Both the position numbers and the translations under genes were made by a program. Shown piece after piece: positions 1 through 9,499 of a DNA stretch of 64,000 nucleotides. The DNA is taken from assembly GCA_950022655.1 (NCBI GenBank), contig OX465589.1, forward strand, positions 29,799,970 through 29,863,969. Reading direction: 5' to 3'. Position 1 is the first letter of the stretch. Every line of letters starts with the position of its first letter. A model generated the notes under the pieces. The model worked only from the letters and a program-made list of their open reading frames with translations, searched no databases and had not been told where the DNA came from. This DNA is from Alentia gelatinosa (Eukaryota; Annelida; Polychaeta; Phyllodocida; Polynoidae).

Positions 1-659
1 TATGCATTATTTCTGGAATTATAAAGGAAATATGGTTAATTACACTGGTTGCATCATGAGCTATATCGGGTTGTATCGGGACCATGGCACCTTTTTCATG
101 CACCCTCCCAATACGTTACGACGCGCACCGACGTGCACCGACGCAAACCGATATGCTACGATATGCCTTCCGACGTGCTACGATATGGTAATTTTGTATC
201 GGCTCACGTCGGCTCGTGTCGGCGTTGGTGGGTGCAGGGTCTTAGGGTAAGAGTTAGGTTTAGGGTTAGGGTTGGGGTTGAACTTAAAACGCCATTCTAA
301 CAGTATCCTGCAATACAGGTACAGGTACTGGTACAAAAATATTAAGTTCTCTGATGCATTGTAGTTTTGAAATGAATTGTTTACTAAGCTGTACATCTAG
401 ATTTTGAGAATAATCAAAATTAATGTTAGCGATACACACACCACATGTGTCATTTCCTAGCAACTTTAACTAAATATCCAAGCACAGTCTACCTGAGTTG
501 AGGGCAGACACTGCAAAATGGACACTCAAACTCACTCACATTTTCAGCAAAATTTGAAGCTAAGGTAATATAAATAGTAATAAGACTTCCAAAATATTCT
601 ACTTCATGTATATCCATATTTGCATCTATTAAATACTCAAGTTCAGTACTGGAAAAAAA

Positions 660-757
660 ATGGGTCGAATTCGTTGTGGGTCGAGTTCCATTTACGGGTC
701 GAGTTTGTTGTGGGTCGAGTTTTTTATTGATCGATTTCGTTGCGGGTCGAGTTTTGG
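660..757 (+). repeat. GGGTCGA motif cluster (example monomer)
   Basis: Five GGGTCGA copies lie within about 100 bp. The first four are spaced roughly 20 bp apart and the fifth lies after an ATTGATCGAT spacer. The cluster recurs at the same place in nearly every monomer (for example 2512-2605, 12548-12640, 62347-62440), just upstream of the perfect TTAGGG array. It may be degenerate internal tandem duplication or a protein-binding cluster; the sequence does not decide. Confidence 0.7.
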
Positions 758-786
758 AGTATTCATGAGTGACTCTAATTGGTTAA

Positions 787-1119
787 CCCTTTCCAGGCGA
801 GCAGGTTGGTGGGTACCAGTGGCTACAGGGGCGAGGATGCCGCTGGGTTGTATGTCTCTGGGGGCGAGAATGCCTTGAGGCATTCAGAAAAGTTTCACTT
901 GTCATGTGACCTAGAATGCTTCTTTTTTGTCATAGTTCAAATCATTTTGAAACAGTATACAAAATATCTTGATTTCCACACATATCTTTCCACATTTTAC
1001 ATAAACTCTTTAAATTTGTTTTTTACTTATTGGAAAATGCCTGAATATATCATGAATGCCTGTAGGCATTCTCGCCCCCTGTGTACATAATGCCTGCAGG
1101 CATTTTCGCCCTGAAAAGG
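787..1119. mobile_element. piggyBac-like MITE, TTAA-flanked (MITE 1)
   Basis: TTAA target-site copies stand at 783-786 and 1120-1123. The ends form an imperfect inverted repeat, starting CCCTTTCCAGG and, on the complement of the right end, CCTTTTCAGGG. Other monomers have the empty site ggTTAAgggttag. The 333-bp body has no coding capacity. It carries ATGCCT-NN-AGGCAT palindromes at 870-883, 1056-1069 and 1090-1103. TTAA duplication with a CCCTTT-type end is characteristic of the piggyBac superfamily; non-autonomous status is inferred from length. Confidence 0.85.
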
Positions 1120-4100
1120 TTAAGGGTTAGGGTTAGGGTTAGGGTTAGGATAGGGTAAGGTTTAGGGTTAGGGTAAAGTACAGGGATAGGAATAGGGATA
1201 GGGTTAGGGAGAGGGTTAGTGATAGGGATAGGGATAGTGTTAGTGTTAGTGTTAGGGTTGGTGTTGAACTTAAAACGCCCTTCTAACAGTATCCTGCAAT
1301 ACAGGGTTAGGGTTAGGGATAGGGTAAGGGTTAGGGTTGGGATAGGGATAGGGTCAGGGTTAGTGTTAGGATAGGGTTAGGGATAGGGCTAGGGATAGGG
1401 TTAGAGATAGAGTTCGGGATGGGGATAGGGTTAGGGTTAGGGCTAGGGTTAGGGTTAGAGGGGGTGTCCACCTAGCTCCCGACGCGAACTGACGAGCCCT
1501 GATATTGCCCATCAGATACAAAATCCATATCAGAACAAAATCGTAGAGCTTATCGGGGCAGTTGGTAAGTTTTCTACGATAACGCTACTGACGCGGCTCA
1601 ATGCGCACCGATGCGAACTGATGCAAAACCTGTATCACAGTGTATAGATGACTCTTTTAACGGGAAATCATATGAAATAATCGATAGAAAATTATGAAAT
1701 TTTCAGAATCTGTAGAATCTATAATGCTAAAGCGGCTCTGCAAAATTGTGAAATTTGATAGTAGATAAGGTCTCAAAACGATCATTTTATACTTTAACTG
1801 AGGTATCATATAATATTGTTTTGTATCTACAGATAAAATATCAATCTTAAATATGCATTATTTCTGGAATTATAAAGGAAATATGGTTAATTACACTGGT
1901 TGCATCATGAGCTATATCGGGGTGTATCGGGACCATGGCACCTTTTTCATGCACCCTCCCAATACGTTACGACGCGCACCGACGTGCAACGACGCAAACC
2001 GATATGCTACGATATGCCTTCCGACGTGCTACGATATGGTAATTTTGTATCGGCTCACGTCGGCTCGTGTCGGCGTTGGTGGGTGCAGGGTCTTAGGGTA
2101 AGAGTTAGGTTTAGGGTTAGGGTTGGGGTTGAACTTAAAACGCCATTCTAACAGTATCCTGCAATACAGGTACAGGTACTGGTACAAAAATATTAAGTTC
2201 TCTGATGCATTGTAGTTTTGAAATGAATTGTTAACTAAGCTGTACATCTAGATTTTGAGAATAATCAAAATTAATGTTAGCGATACACACACCACATGTG
2301 TCATTTCCTAGCAACTTTAACTAAATATCCAAGCACAGTCTACCTGAGTCGAGGGCAGACACTGCAGAATGGACACTCAAAACTCGCTCACATTTTCAGC
2401 TAAATTTGAAGCTAAGGTAATATAATTAGTAATAATACTTCTAAAATATTCTACTTCATGTATATCCATATTTGCATCTATTAAATACTCAAGTTCAGTA
2501 CTGGAAAAAAATGGGTCGAATTCGTTGTGGGTCGAGTTCTATTTACGGGTTGAGTTTGTTGTGGGTCAAGTTTTTTATTGATTTATTTCGTTGCGGGTCG
2601 AGTTTTCGAGTACTCATGAGTGACTCTAATTGGTTAAGGGTTAGGGTTAGGGTTAGGGTTAGGGTTAGGGTTAGGGTTTGGGTTAGGATAGGGTAAGGGT
2701 TAGGGTTAGGGTTAAGTACAGGGATAGGAATAGGGATAGGGTTAGGGAGAGGGTTAGTGATAGGGATAGGGATAGTGTTAGTGTTAGGGTTAGGGTTGGT
2801 GTTGAACTTGAAACGCCCTTCTAACAGTATCCTGCAATACAGGGTTAGGGTTAGGGATAGGGTAAGGGTTAGGGTTGGGATAGGGATAGGGTCAGGGTTA
2901 GGGTTAGGATAGGGTTAGGGATAGGGCTAGGGATAGGGTTAGGGATAGAGTTTGGGATGGGGATAGGGTTAGGGTTAGGGCTAGGGTTAGGGTTAGAGGG
3001 GGTGTCCACCTAGCTCCCGACGCGAACTGACGAGCCCTGATATTGCCCATCCGATACAAAATCCATATCGTAACAAAATTGTAGAGCTTATCGGGGCAGT
3101 TGGTAAGTTTTCTACGATAACGCTACTGACGCGGCTCAATGCGCACCGATGCGAACTGATGCGAAACCTGTATCACAGTGTATAGATGACTCTTTTAACG
3201 GGAAATCATATGAAATAATCGATAGAAAATTATGAAATTTTCAGAATCTGTAGAATCTATAATGCTAAAGCGGCTCTGCAAAATTGTGAAATTTGATAGT
3301 AGATAAGGTCTCAAAACGAACATTTTATACTTTAACTGAGGTATCATATAATATTGTTTTGTATCTACAGATTAAATATCAATCTTAAATATGCATTATT
3401 TCTGGAATTATAAAGGAAATATGGTTAATTACACTGGTTGCATCATGAGCTATATCGGGGTGTATCGGGACCATGGCACCTTTTTCATGCACCCTCCCAA
3501 TACGTTACGACGCGCACCGACGTGCAACGACGCAAACCGATATGCTACGATATGCCTTCCGACGTGCTACGATATGGTAATTTTGTATCGGCTCACGTCG
3601 GCTCGTGTCGGCGTTGGTGGGTGCAGGGTCTTAGGGTAAGAGTTAGGTTTAGGGTTAGGGTTGGGGTTGAACTTAAAACGCCATTCTAACAGTATCCTGC
3701 AATACAGGTACAGGTACTGGTACAAAAATATTAAGTTCTCTGATGCATTGTAGTTTTGAAATGAATTGTTAACTAAGCTGTACATCTAGATTTTGAGAAT
3801 AATCAAAATTAATGTTAGCGTTACACACACCACATGTGTCATTTCCTAGCAACTTTAACTAAATATCCAAGCACAGTCTACCTGAGTCGAGGGCAGACAC
3901 TGCAGAATGGACACTCAAAACTCGCTCACATTTTCAGCTAAATTTGAAGCTAAGGTAATATAATTAGTAATAATACTTCCAAAATATTCTACTTCATGTA
4001 TATCCATATTTGCATCTATTAAATACTCAAGTTCAGTACTGGAAAAAAATGGGTCGAATTCGTTGTGGGTCGAGTTCTATTTACGGGTTGAGTTTGTTGT

Positions 4101-4174
4101 GGGTCAAGTTTTTTATTGATTTATTTCGTTGCGGGTCGAGTTTTCGAGTACTCATGAGTGACTCTAATTGGTTA

Positions 4175-4264
4175 AGGGTTAGGGTTAGGGTTAGGGTTAG
4201 GGTTAGGGTTAGGGTTAGGGTTAGGGTTAGGGTTAGGGTTAGGGTTAGGGTTAGGGTTAGGGTT
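4175..4264 (+). repeat. Longest perfect TTAGGG array (15 units)
   Basis: Fifteen uninterrupted AGGGTT units. The equivalent array in the preceding, otherwise nearly identical monomer (2637-2678) has seven units, so eight were gained or lost. Degenerate GGATAGGG and GGGTAAGGG units flank the perfect core. Confidence 0.95.
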
Positions 4265-5262
4265 TGGGTTAGGATAGGGTAAGGGTAAGGGTTAGGGTTA
4301 AGTACAGGGATAGGAATAGGGATAGGGTTAGGGAGAGGGTTAGTGATAGGGATAGGGATAGTGTTAGTGTTAGGGTTAGGGTTGGTGTTGAACTTGAAAC
4401 GCCCTTCTAACAGTATCCTGCAATACAGGGTTAGGGTTAGGGATAGGGTAAGGGTTAGGGTTGGGATAGGGATAGGGTCAGGGTTAGGGTTAGGATAGGG
4501 TTAGGGATAGGGCTAGGGATAGGGTTAGGGATAGAGTTTGGGATGGGGATAGGGTTAGGGTTAGGGCTAGGGTTAGGGTTAGAGGGGGTGTCCACCTAGC
4601 TCCCGACGCGAACTGACGAGCCCTGATATTGCCCATCCGATACAAAATCCATATCGTAACAAAATTGTAGAGCTTATCGGGGCAGTTGGTAAGTTTTCTA
4701 CGATAACGCTACTGACGCGGCTCAATACCCACCGATGCAAACTGATGCAAAACCTGTATCGCAGTGTATAGATGACTCTTTTAAAGGGAAATCATATGAA
4801 GTAATCGATAGAAAATTATGAAATTTTCAGAATCTGTAGAATCTATAACGCTAAAGCGGCTCTGCAAAATTGTGAAATTTGATAGTAGATAAGGTCTCAA
4901 AACGATCATTTTATACTTTAACTGAGGTATCATATAATATTGTTTTGTATCTACAGATAAAATATCAATCTTAAATATGCATTATTTCTGGAATTATAAA
5001 GGAAATATGGTTAATTACACTGGTTGCATCATGAGCTATATCGGGTTGTATCGGGACCATGGCACCTTTTTCATGCACCCTCCCAATACGTTACGACGCG
5101 CACCGACATGCACCGACGCAAACCGATATGCTACGATATGCCTTCCGACGTGCTACGATATGGTAATTTTGTATCGGCTCACGTCGGCTCGTGTCGGCAT
5201 TGGTGGGTGCAGGGTCTTAGGGTTAGAGTTAGGTTTAGGGTTAGGGTTGGGGTTGAACTTAA

Positions 5263-5625
5263 CCCTTTCACGCCGGGTGATGCCTTAAGGCATCAACCAG
5301 GGCTGGCTGGGTGATGCCTTAAGGCATCATCCAGGGCTCGCCGGGTGATGCCTTAAGGCATCATTTACAAAATATTCGTTTTCTCAAATAAAATTTGAAA
5401 TAATGGCTCAATAATCACGAAACTTTCACAGAATGTAGATATAATATCATATTTGATATTTTAGGTGAAATAGATAATAGCTTTAAGTATCACGTGTCAG
5501 GTCATGTGATGCAAATATCAAAATCTTCATAATAGGCCTATGTACCCGGCCTCTGGTGGCATTCACTGGCACTCGTAACCGGCCCCATGACTGTACCCAT
5601 GCCGTGGGTACCCGGCACGATAGAG
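5263..5625. mobile_element. piggyBac-like MITE, TTAA-flanked (MITE A)
   Basis: TTAA lies at 5259-5262 and 5626-5629. The left end CCCTTTCACGCCGGGT pairs imperfectly with the complement of the right end, CTCTATCGTGCCGGGT. Three ATGCCTTAAGGCAT palindromes occur at 5280-5293, 5314-5327 and 5348-5361, a 34-bp period. The host site is the conserved gaacTTAAaacgcc of the monomer. The right TTAA is shared with MITE B, so the two elements lie head to tail. No coding region is seen. Confidence 0.8.
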
Positions 5626-5629
5626 TTAA

Positions 5630-6514
5630 CCCTTTCACGACCGCTGCTGCATATATGCAGCCCCACGCTAGTACCGCTGCTGCATTTATGCAGCACCATA
5701 GGAATACCGCTGCTGCATAAATGCAGCACCATGGCAGTACCGCTGCTGCATAAATGCAGCATTTTTATACAAGAACATGTAAGACTTTATATTTCTGAAA
5801 ATAATGTATCGATTTGAAAAAGATTTTCACTTGATAAAGAAAAACATATTATATATCGTATTTAACAGAATTTCTGAAGAATAGTTGCCATGGTGATGTT
5901 TATAGCCTGCTATAAATAGTTGCGAGTTGAGAAAACAAAGCCTTACGTCTACTATAACACTGAGCGCTGTGGGCGCCACCTATTAGGCAAATCGCATTTT
6001 CATGATTTTTTCATAATATATTAATTCTACATAAAAAAGAACTTAAAAGATGTGTTCCCCACATCTTTTTATTATTATTTACTTTAAAAAAACATGATGT
6101 CATCGCGATGTAAAAAAAGATACACCCCTTTGTATGTGCAGTGCTATATTGGGCCTATGTGCAGGCTTGTGTCAATGGAGAAAAAAAAAGTCTCAAATTC
6201 TTCCTGCAATTGGAAATATTAATATAATTAATAAATATCGATCTATTTCATAATGATTGGTATGAAAATAAAGCCTGAAGTCTCTTCTCTTTTTCGGTAT
6301 CATTCAAATTATCTAATTATTTTTCTAAGTTCTTTAAATTTGCCAATTAGTGACGCACCCCTCTGCAGTTCGCGCCACTTTCTGACACCTGCAGAAAAGG
6401 CCGGTAGTTAGACGCCTGTATGATGTGCGATGTGCGGTAGTGGTGGGAACGTTCGCTGCAGAGGGTGCAGTCGTTCACGCACTGCGCACTACGCTAGGTG
6501 CGGTACGGAAAGGG
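5630..6514. mobile_element. piggyBac-like MITE, TTAA-flanked (MITE B)
   Basis: An 885-bp element between TTAA at 5626-5629 and 6515-6518. The left end CCCTTTCACGACCGC resembles the complement of the right end, CCCTTTCCGTACCGC. After the right TTAA the monomer resumes with aacgccattc, the sequence expected after the site occupied by MITE A. Four hairpin units lie just inside the left end. The AT-rich interior contains no convincing ORF and no transposase remnant. Confidence 0.82.
5646..5760. repeat. Four 33-bp-period palindromes inside MITE B
   Basis: GCTGCATWWATGCAGC palindromes (one with ATTTAT as its centre) start at 5646, 5679, 5712 and 5745, exactly 33 bp apart. They sit immediately inside the transposon end. 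Repeated subterminal motifs in DNA transposons often bind transposase; that role is an inference here. Confidence 0.9.
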
Positions 6515-8129
6515 TTAAAACGCCATTCCAACAGTATCCTGCAATACAGGTACAGGTACCGGTACAAAAATATTAAGTTCTCTGATGCATTGTAGTTTTG
6601 AAATGAATTATTTACTAAGCTGTACATCTAGATTTTGAGAATAATCAAAATTAATGTTAGCGATACACACACCACATGTGTCATTTCCTAGCAACTGTAA
6701 CTAAATATCCAAGCACAGTCTACCTGAGTCGAAGGCAGACACTGCAGAATGGACACTCAAAACTCGCTCACATTTTCAGCAAAATTTGAAGCTAAGGTAA
6801 TATAAATAGTAATAATACTTCGAAAATGTTCTACTTCATGTATATCCATATTTGCATCTATTAAATACTCAAGTTCAGTACTGGAAAAAAAATGGGTCGA
6901 ATTTGTTGTGGGTCGAGTTCCATTTACGGGTCAAGTTTGTTGTGGGTCGATTTTTTTTTATTGATCGATTTCATTGCGGGTCGAGTTTTCAAGTATTCAT
7001 GAGTGACTCTAATTGGTCAAGGGTTAGGGTTAGGGTTAGGGTTAGGGTTAGGATAGGGTAAGGGTTAGGGTTAGGGTTAAGTACAGGGATAGGAATAGGT
7101 GATAGGGTTAGGGAGAGGGTTAGTGATAGGGATAGGGATAGTGTTAGTGTTAGGGTTAGGGTTGGTGTTGAACTTAAAACGCCCTTCTAACAGTATCCGG
7201 CAATACAGGGTTAGGGTTAGGGATAGGGTAAGAGTTAGGGTTGGGATAGGGATAGGGTCAGGGTTAGGGTTAGGATAGGGTTAGGGATAGGGCTAGGGAT
7301 AGGGTTAGGGATAGAGTTAGGGATGGGGATAGGGTTAGGGTTAGGGCTAGGGTTAGGGTAAGAGGGGGTGTCCACCAAGCTCCCGACGCGAACTGACGCG
7401 CCCTGATATTGCCCATTCGATACAAAATCCATATCGTAACAAAATCTTAAAGCTTATCAGGGCAGTTGGTAAGTTTTCTACGATAACGCTACTGACGCGG
7501 CTCAATGCGCACCGATAGAAAATTATGAAATTTTCAGAATCTGTAGAATCTATAATGCTAAAGTGGCTCTGCAAAAATTGTGAAATTTGATAGTAGATAA
7601 GGTCTCAAAACGATCATTTTATACTTTAACTGAGGTATCATATAATATTGTTTTGTATCTACAGATAAAATATCAATCTTAAATATGCATTATTTCTGGA
7701 ATTATAAAGGAAAAATGGTTAATTACACTGGTTGCATCATGAGCTATATCGGGGTGTATCGGGACCATGGCACCTTTTTCATGCACCCTCCCAATACGTT
7801 ACAAAGCGCACCGACGCGCACCGACGCGAACCGATACGCTACGACATGCCTTCCGACGTGCTACGATATGGTAGTTTTGAAACGGCTCGCGTCGGCTTGT
7901 GTCGGCGTTGGTGGGTGCAGGGTCTTAGGGATAGAATTAGGTTTAGGGTTAATGTTGGGGTTGACCTCAAAACGCCATTCTAACAGTATCCTGCAATACA
8001 GGTACAGGTACCGGTACAAAAATATTAAGTTCTCTCTGATGCATTGTAGTTTTGAAATGAATTGTTTACTAAGCTGTACATCTAGATTTTGTGAATAATC
8101 AAAATTAATGTTAGCGATACACACACCAC

Positions 8130-9281
8130 ATGTGTAATTTCCCCAGCACATCGCACGCCGATGCGGAGGCTGAAGTAACGTCGGAATCTACCCAACGGCC
8201 GTCGGAGGAGCACGTGGACTCGGCCTCCGAGGTAGGCAGTGTTAAGACGGTTAGGCTCGTGGCCGTGGAGAAAGGCCTCGCCGACTTCAAAACGGACATG
8301 AAAGATCAGATCGGGGGAGTCCTGGCCGCCATCAACTGGCTGGCGGAACAAAGGAACAACGACCGGGCCTCACGACCACCTTCCGTCCAGTCGGCCGTGG
8401 ACCGACGCACCAACGAGTGGGCCGAGGACCAGGCCGCACGGGTCCTGCCTCCGCCACGCCAGTTGAGGGAGCGGTATGCGGCCGACTCCTACATCCAACG
8501 CGAGCTGGACCGTGAGGCCATCAGACACGACAGGACTACGGGTAAGCTCCATTCGGACTTATACATCTCTCGGTTGACCTCGAAGCCATTTATGTTTGTG
8601 GACCGCGAGGGCGTATTTACACTGTCTCAGAAGCTGGAGGTGCGGGGGTCCCTAGGGCCGATGGAATACGTTAGCGCGTTCCTCGGTCTGCTGGGGGACG
8701 ACCGAGCCGTGGAGCCCGCCGACCGGGACCACATGTTTAAGCACCTCCACCAGGTATCCATCGATGCCCAATCCCGACCGTGGGCCGGGGTGAGGCGATG
8801 GAGCCAATTTGTGTTCGACCAAATCGAGGCCGGCAGGCTTAGCTGGTCCGACTACGGTCTGATACAGGAGGAGCGAGTCCGGCTCGCCATGACGACCTCG
8901 ACCCGGTCGGCCGGACCGGATAACGCAGGGAAGGACAAAGCCAGGGAGCTGCCGTGCCGGCAGTTTAATTCGGAGAGAGGGTGCAGGCATCGGAGCGGGC
9001 ACGAGGACGGGCCCGTGAAATGGGTTCACATTTGCTCGTTCTGCGATTCGGTGGGGAAACAGTGCGGGCACTCGCTCCATGCCTGCAACCGCAAACTGGG
9101 GTACACCATGGGTTACGAGTCCCAGCCGGTAGCCCCTCAACCAACACGCCGCGGACAGCAGGGCGGATACACCCCGCAGGCCGGATACACGATGAGGGCG
9201 GCCGACCCTGGACCGGATGCCCTCTACCAACATGGACTTCCGCAGCCGGCAAAAAACGGGCACGGTGCGCCCCGAGAGTAA
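8130..9281 (+). CDS. gag: Gag-like protein of YR retrotransposon (chimera copy 1)
   Basis: An open frame of 383 codons. The ATG and next three codons (MCNF) come from the satellite sequence acatgtgtaatttcc; the element frame enters at residue 5. The match to the related gag at 38501-39615 starts within its first ten residues (PSTS, EHVDS, VKT) and continues through PRQLR.RY, KLEVRGSLGPMEYVSAFL and SIDAQ.RPWAGVRRWSQ. Near residues 274-325 is a Cys/His-rich region (LPCRQFNSERGC, ICSFCDSVGKQC, HACNRK), probably a zinc-binding nucleic-acid module. In this class Gag packages element RNA. The frame is intact, but element promoter and 5' repeat are absent, so expression would depend on flanking DNA. 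Confidence 0.8.
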   Translation: MCNFPSTSHADAEAEVTSESTQRPSEEHVDSASEVGSVKTVRLVAVEKGLADFKTDMKDQIGGVLAAINWLAEQRNNDRASRPPSVQSAVDRRTNEWAEDQAARVLPPPRQLRERYAADSYIQRELDREAIRHDRTTGKLHSDLYISRLTSKPFMFVDREGVFTLSQKLEVRGSLGPMEYVSAFLGLLGDDRAVEPADRDHMFKHLHQVSIDAQSRPWAGVRRWSQFVFDQIEAGRLSWSDYGLIQEERVRLAMTTSTRSAGPDNAGKDKARELPCRQFNSERGCRHRSGHEDGPVKWVHICSFCDSVGKQCGHSLHACNRKLGYTMGYESQPVAPQPTRRGQQGGYTPQAGYTMRAADPGPDALYQHGLPQPAKNGHGAPRE

Positions 9282-9499
9282 CCGGAGCGCACCCGACTAC
9301 AGGATGTTCACGTGCACCCCCCACCCGGGCTCCCGGGGTCAGAGGGTACGCGGCATGTGAGATCACAGAGACGTCCAGTGCTGAAACAACACGGGACAGG
9401 AAACCGCCAACGGCCACGTGGGCACAGGTGGTCAGCGGCTGACTCCCGGTCGGCACCTCCCCACGTGAGGCCACCCCGACACGTGACGTCACACACGGA
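9282..9499 (+). promoter_or_regulatory. gag-RT spacer with CACGTG cluster
   Basis: The spacer between the gag stop and the RT frame has no ORF of its own. Together with the first 80 bases of the next frame it contains six CACGTG hexamers (about 9309, 9415, 9461, 9480, 9513 and 9566). These are canonical E-box sequences. Function is unproven, and their density may simply reflect GC-rich element composition. Confidence 0.4.

Larger units (their letters stand above)
1..8142 (+). repeat. Subtelomere-like satellite array, block 1
   Basis: Tandem monomers start at about 2, 1853, 3391, 4977 and 7685, with a basal length near 1.45-1.59 kb once inserted MITEs are removed. Each monomer contains, in order: an AT-rich start (atgcattatttctgg); a segment rich in CCGACG and GTCGG; a short TTAGGG-like block; a block beginning ttgaacttaaaacgcc; a unique AT-rich stretch with cacaccacatgtgtcattt; four to five GGGTCGA motifs; a perfect TTAGGG array; degenerate GATAGGG; a second ttgaacttaaaacgcc block; more degenerate TTAGGG; and a final segment from gtgtccacc. 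No genuine gene is seen. The short ORFs recurring in every monomer follow from sequence identity. The last monomer is broken at 8142 by the chimeric retroelement. Confidence 0.93.

Noticed and set aside
1853..2151. Recurrent small ORFs beginning MHYFWNYKG or MHHELYR in every monomer
   Set aside because: They lie in non-coding satellite, occur in overlapping frames at once and end in telomere-repeat translation; conservation follows from tandem-repeat homogeneity.
4175..4264. A true chromosome terminus
   Set aside because: The array is only 90 bp and is followed by more satellite; it is an interstitial telomeric sequence.
4010..4282. ORFs with RVRVRV or NPNPNP repeats
   Set aside because: Direct translation of TTAGGG arrays on either strand.
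5646..5760. CRISPR-like array
   Set aside because: The units are adjacent palindromes inside a TTAA transposon in a eukaryotic context, with spacers too short and similar.
5538..5817. ORFs with repeated LHLCSSG or PLLHKCS
   Set aside because: Translation of the MITE B palindrome array; no other coding evidence.
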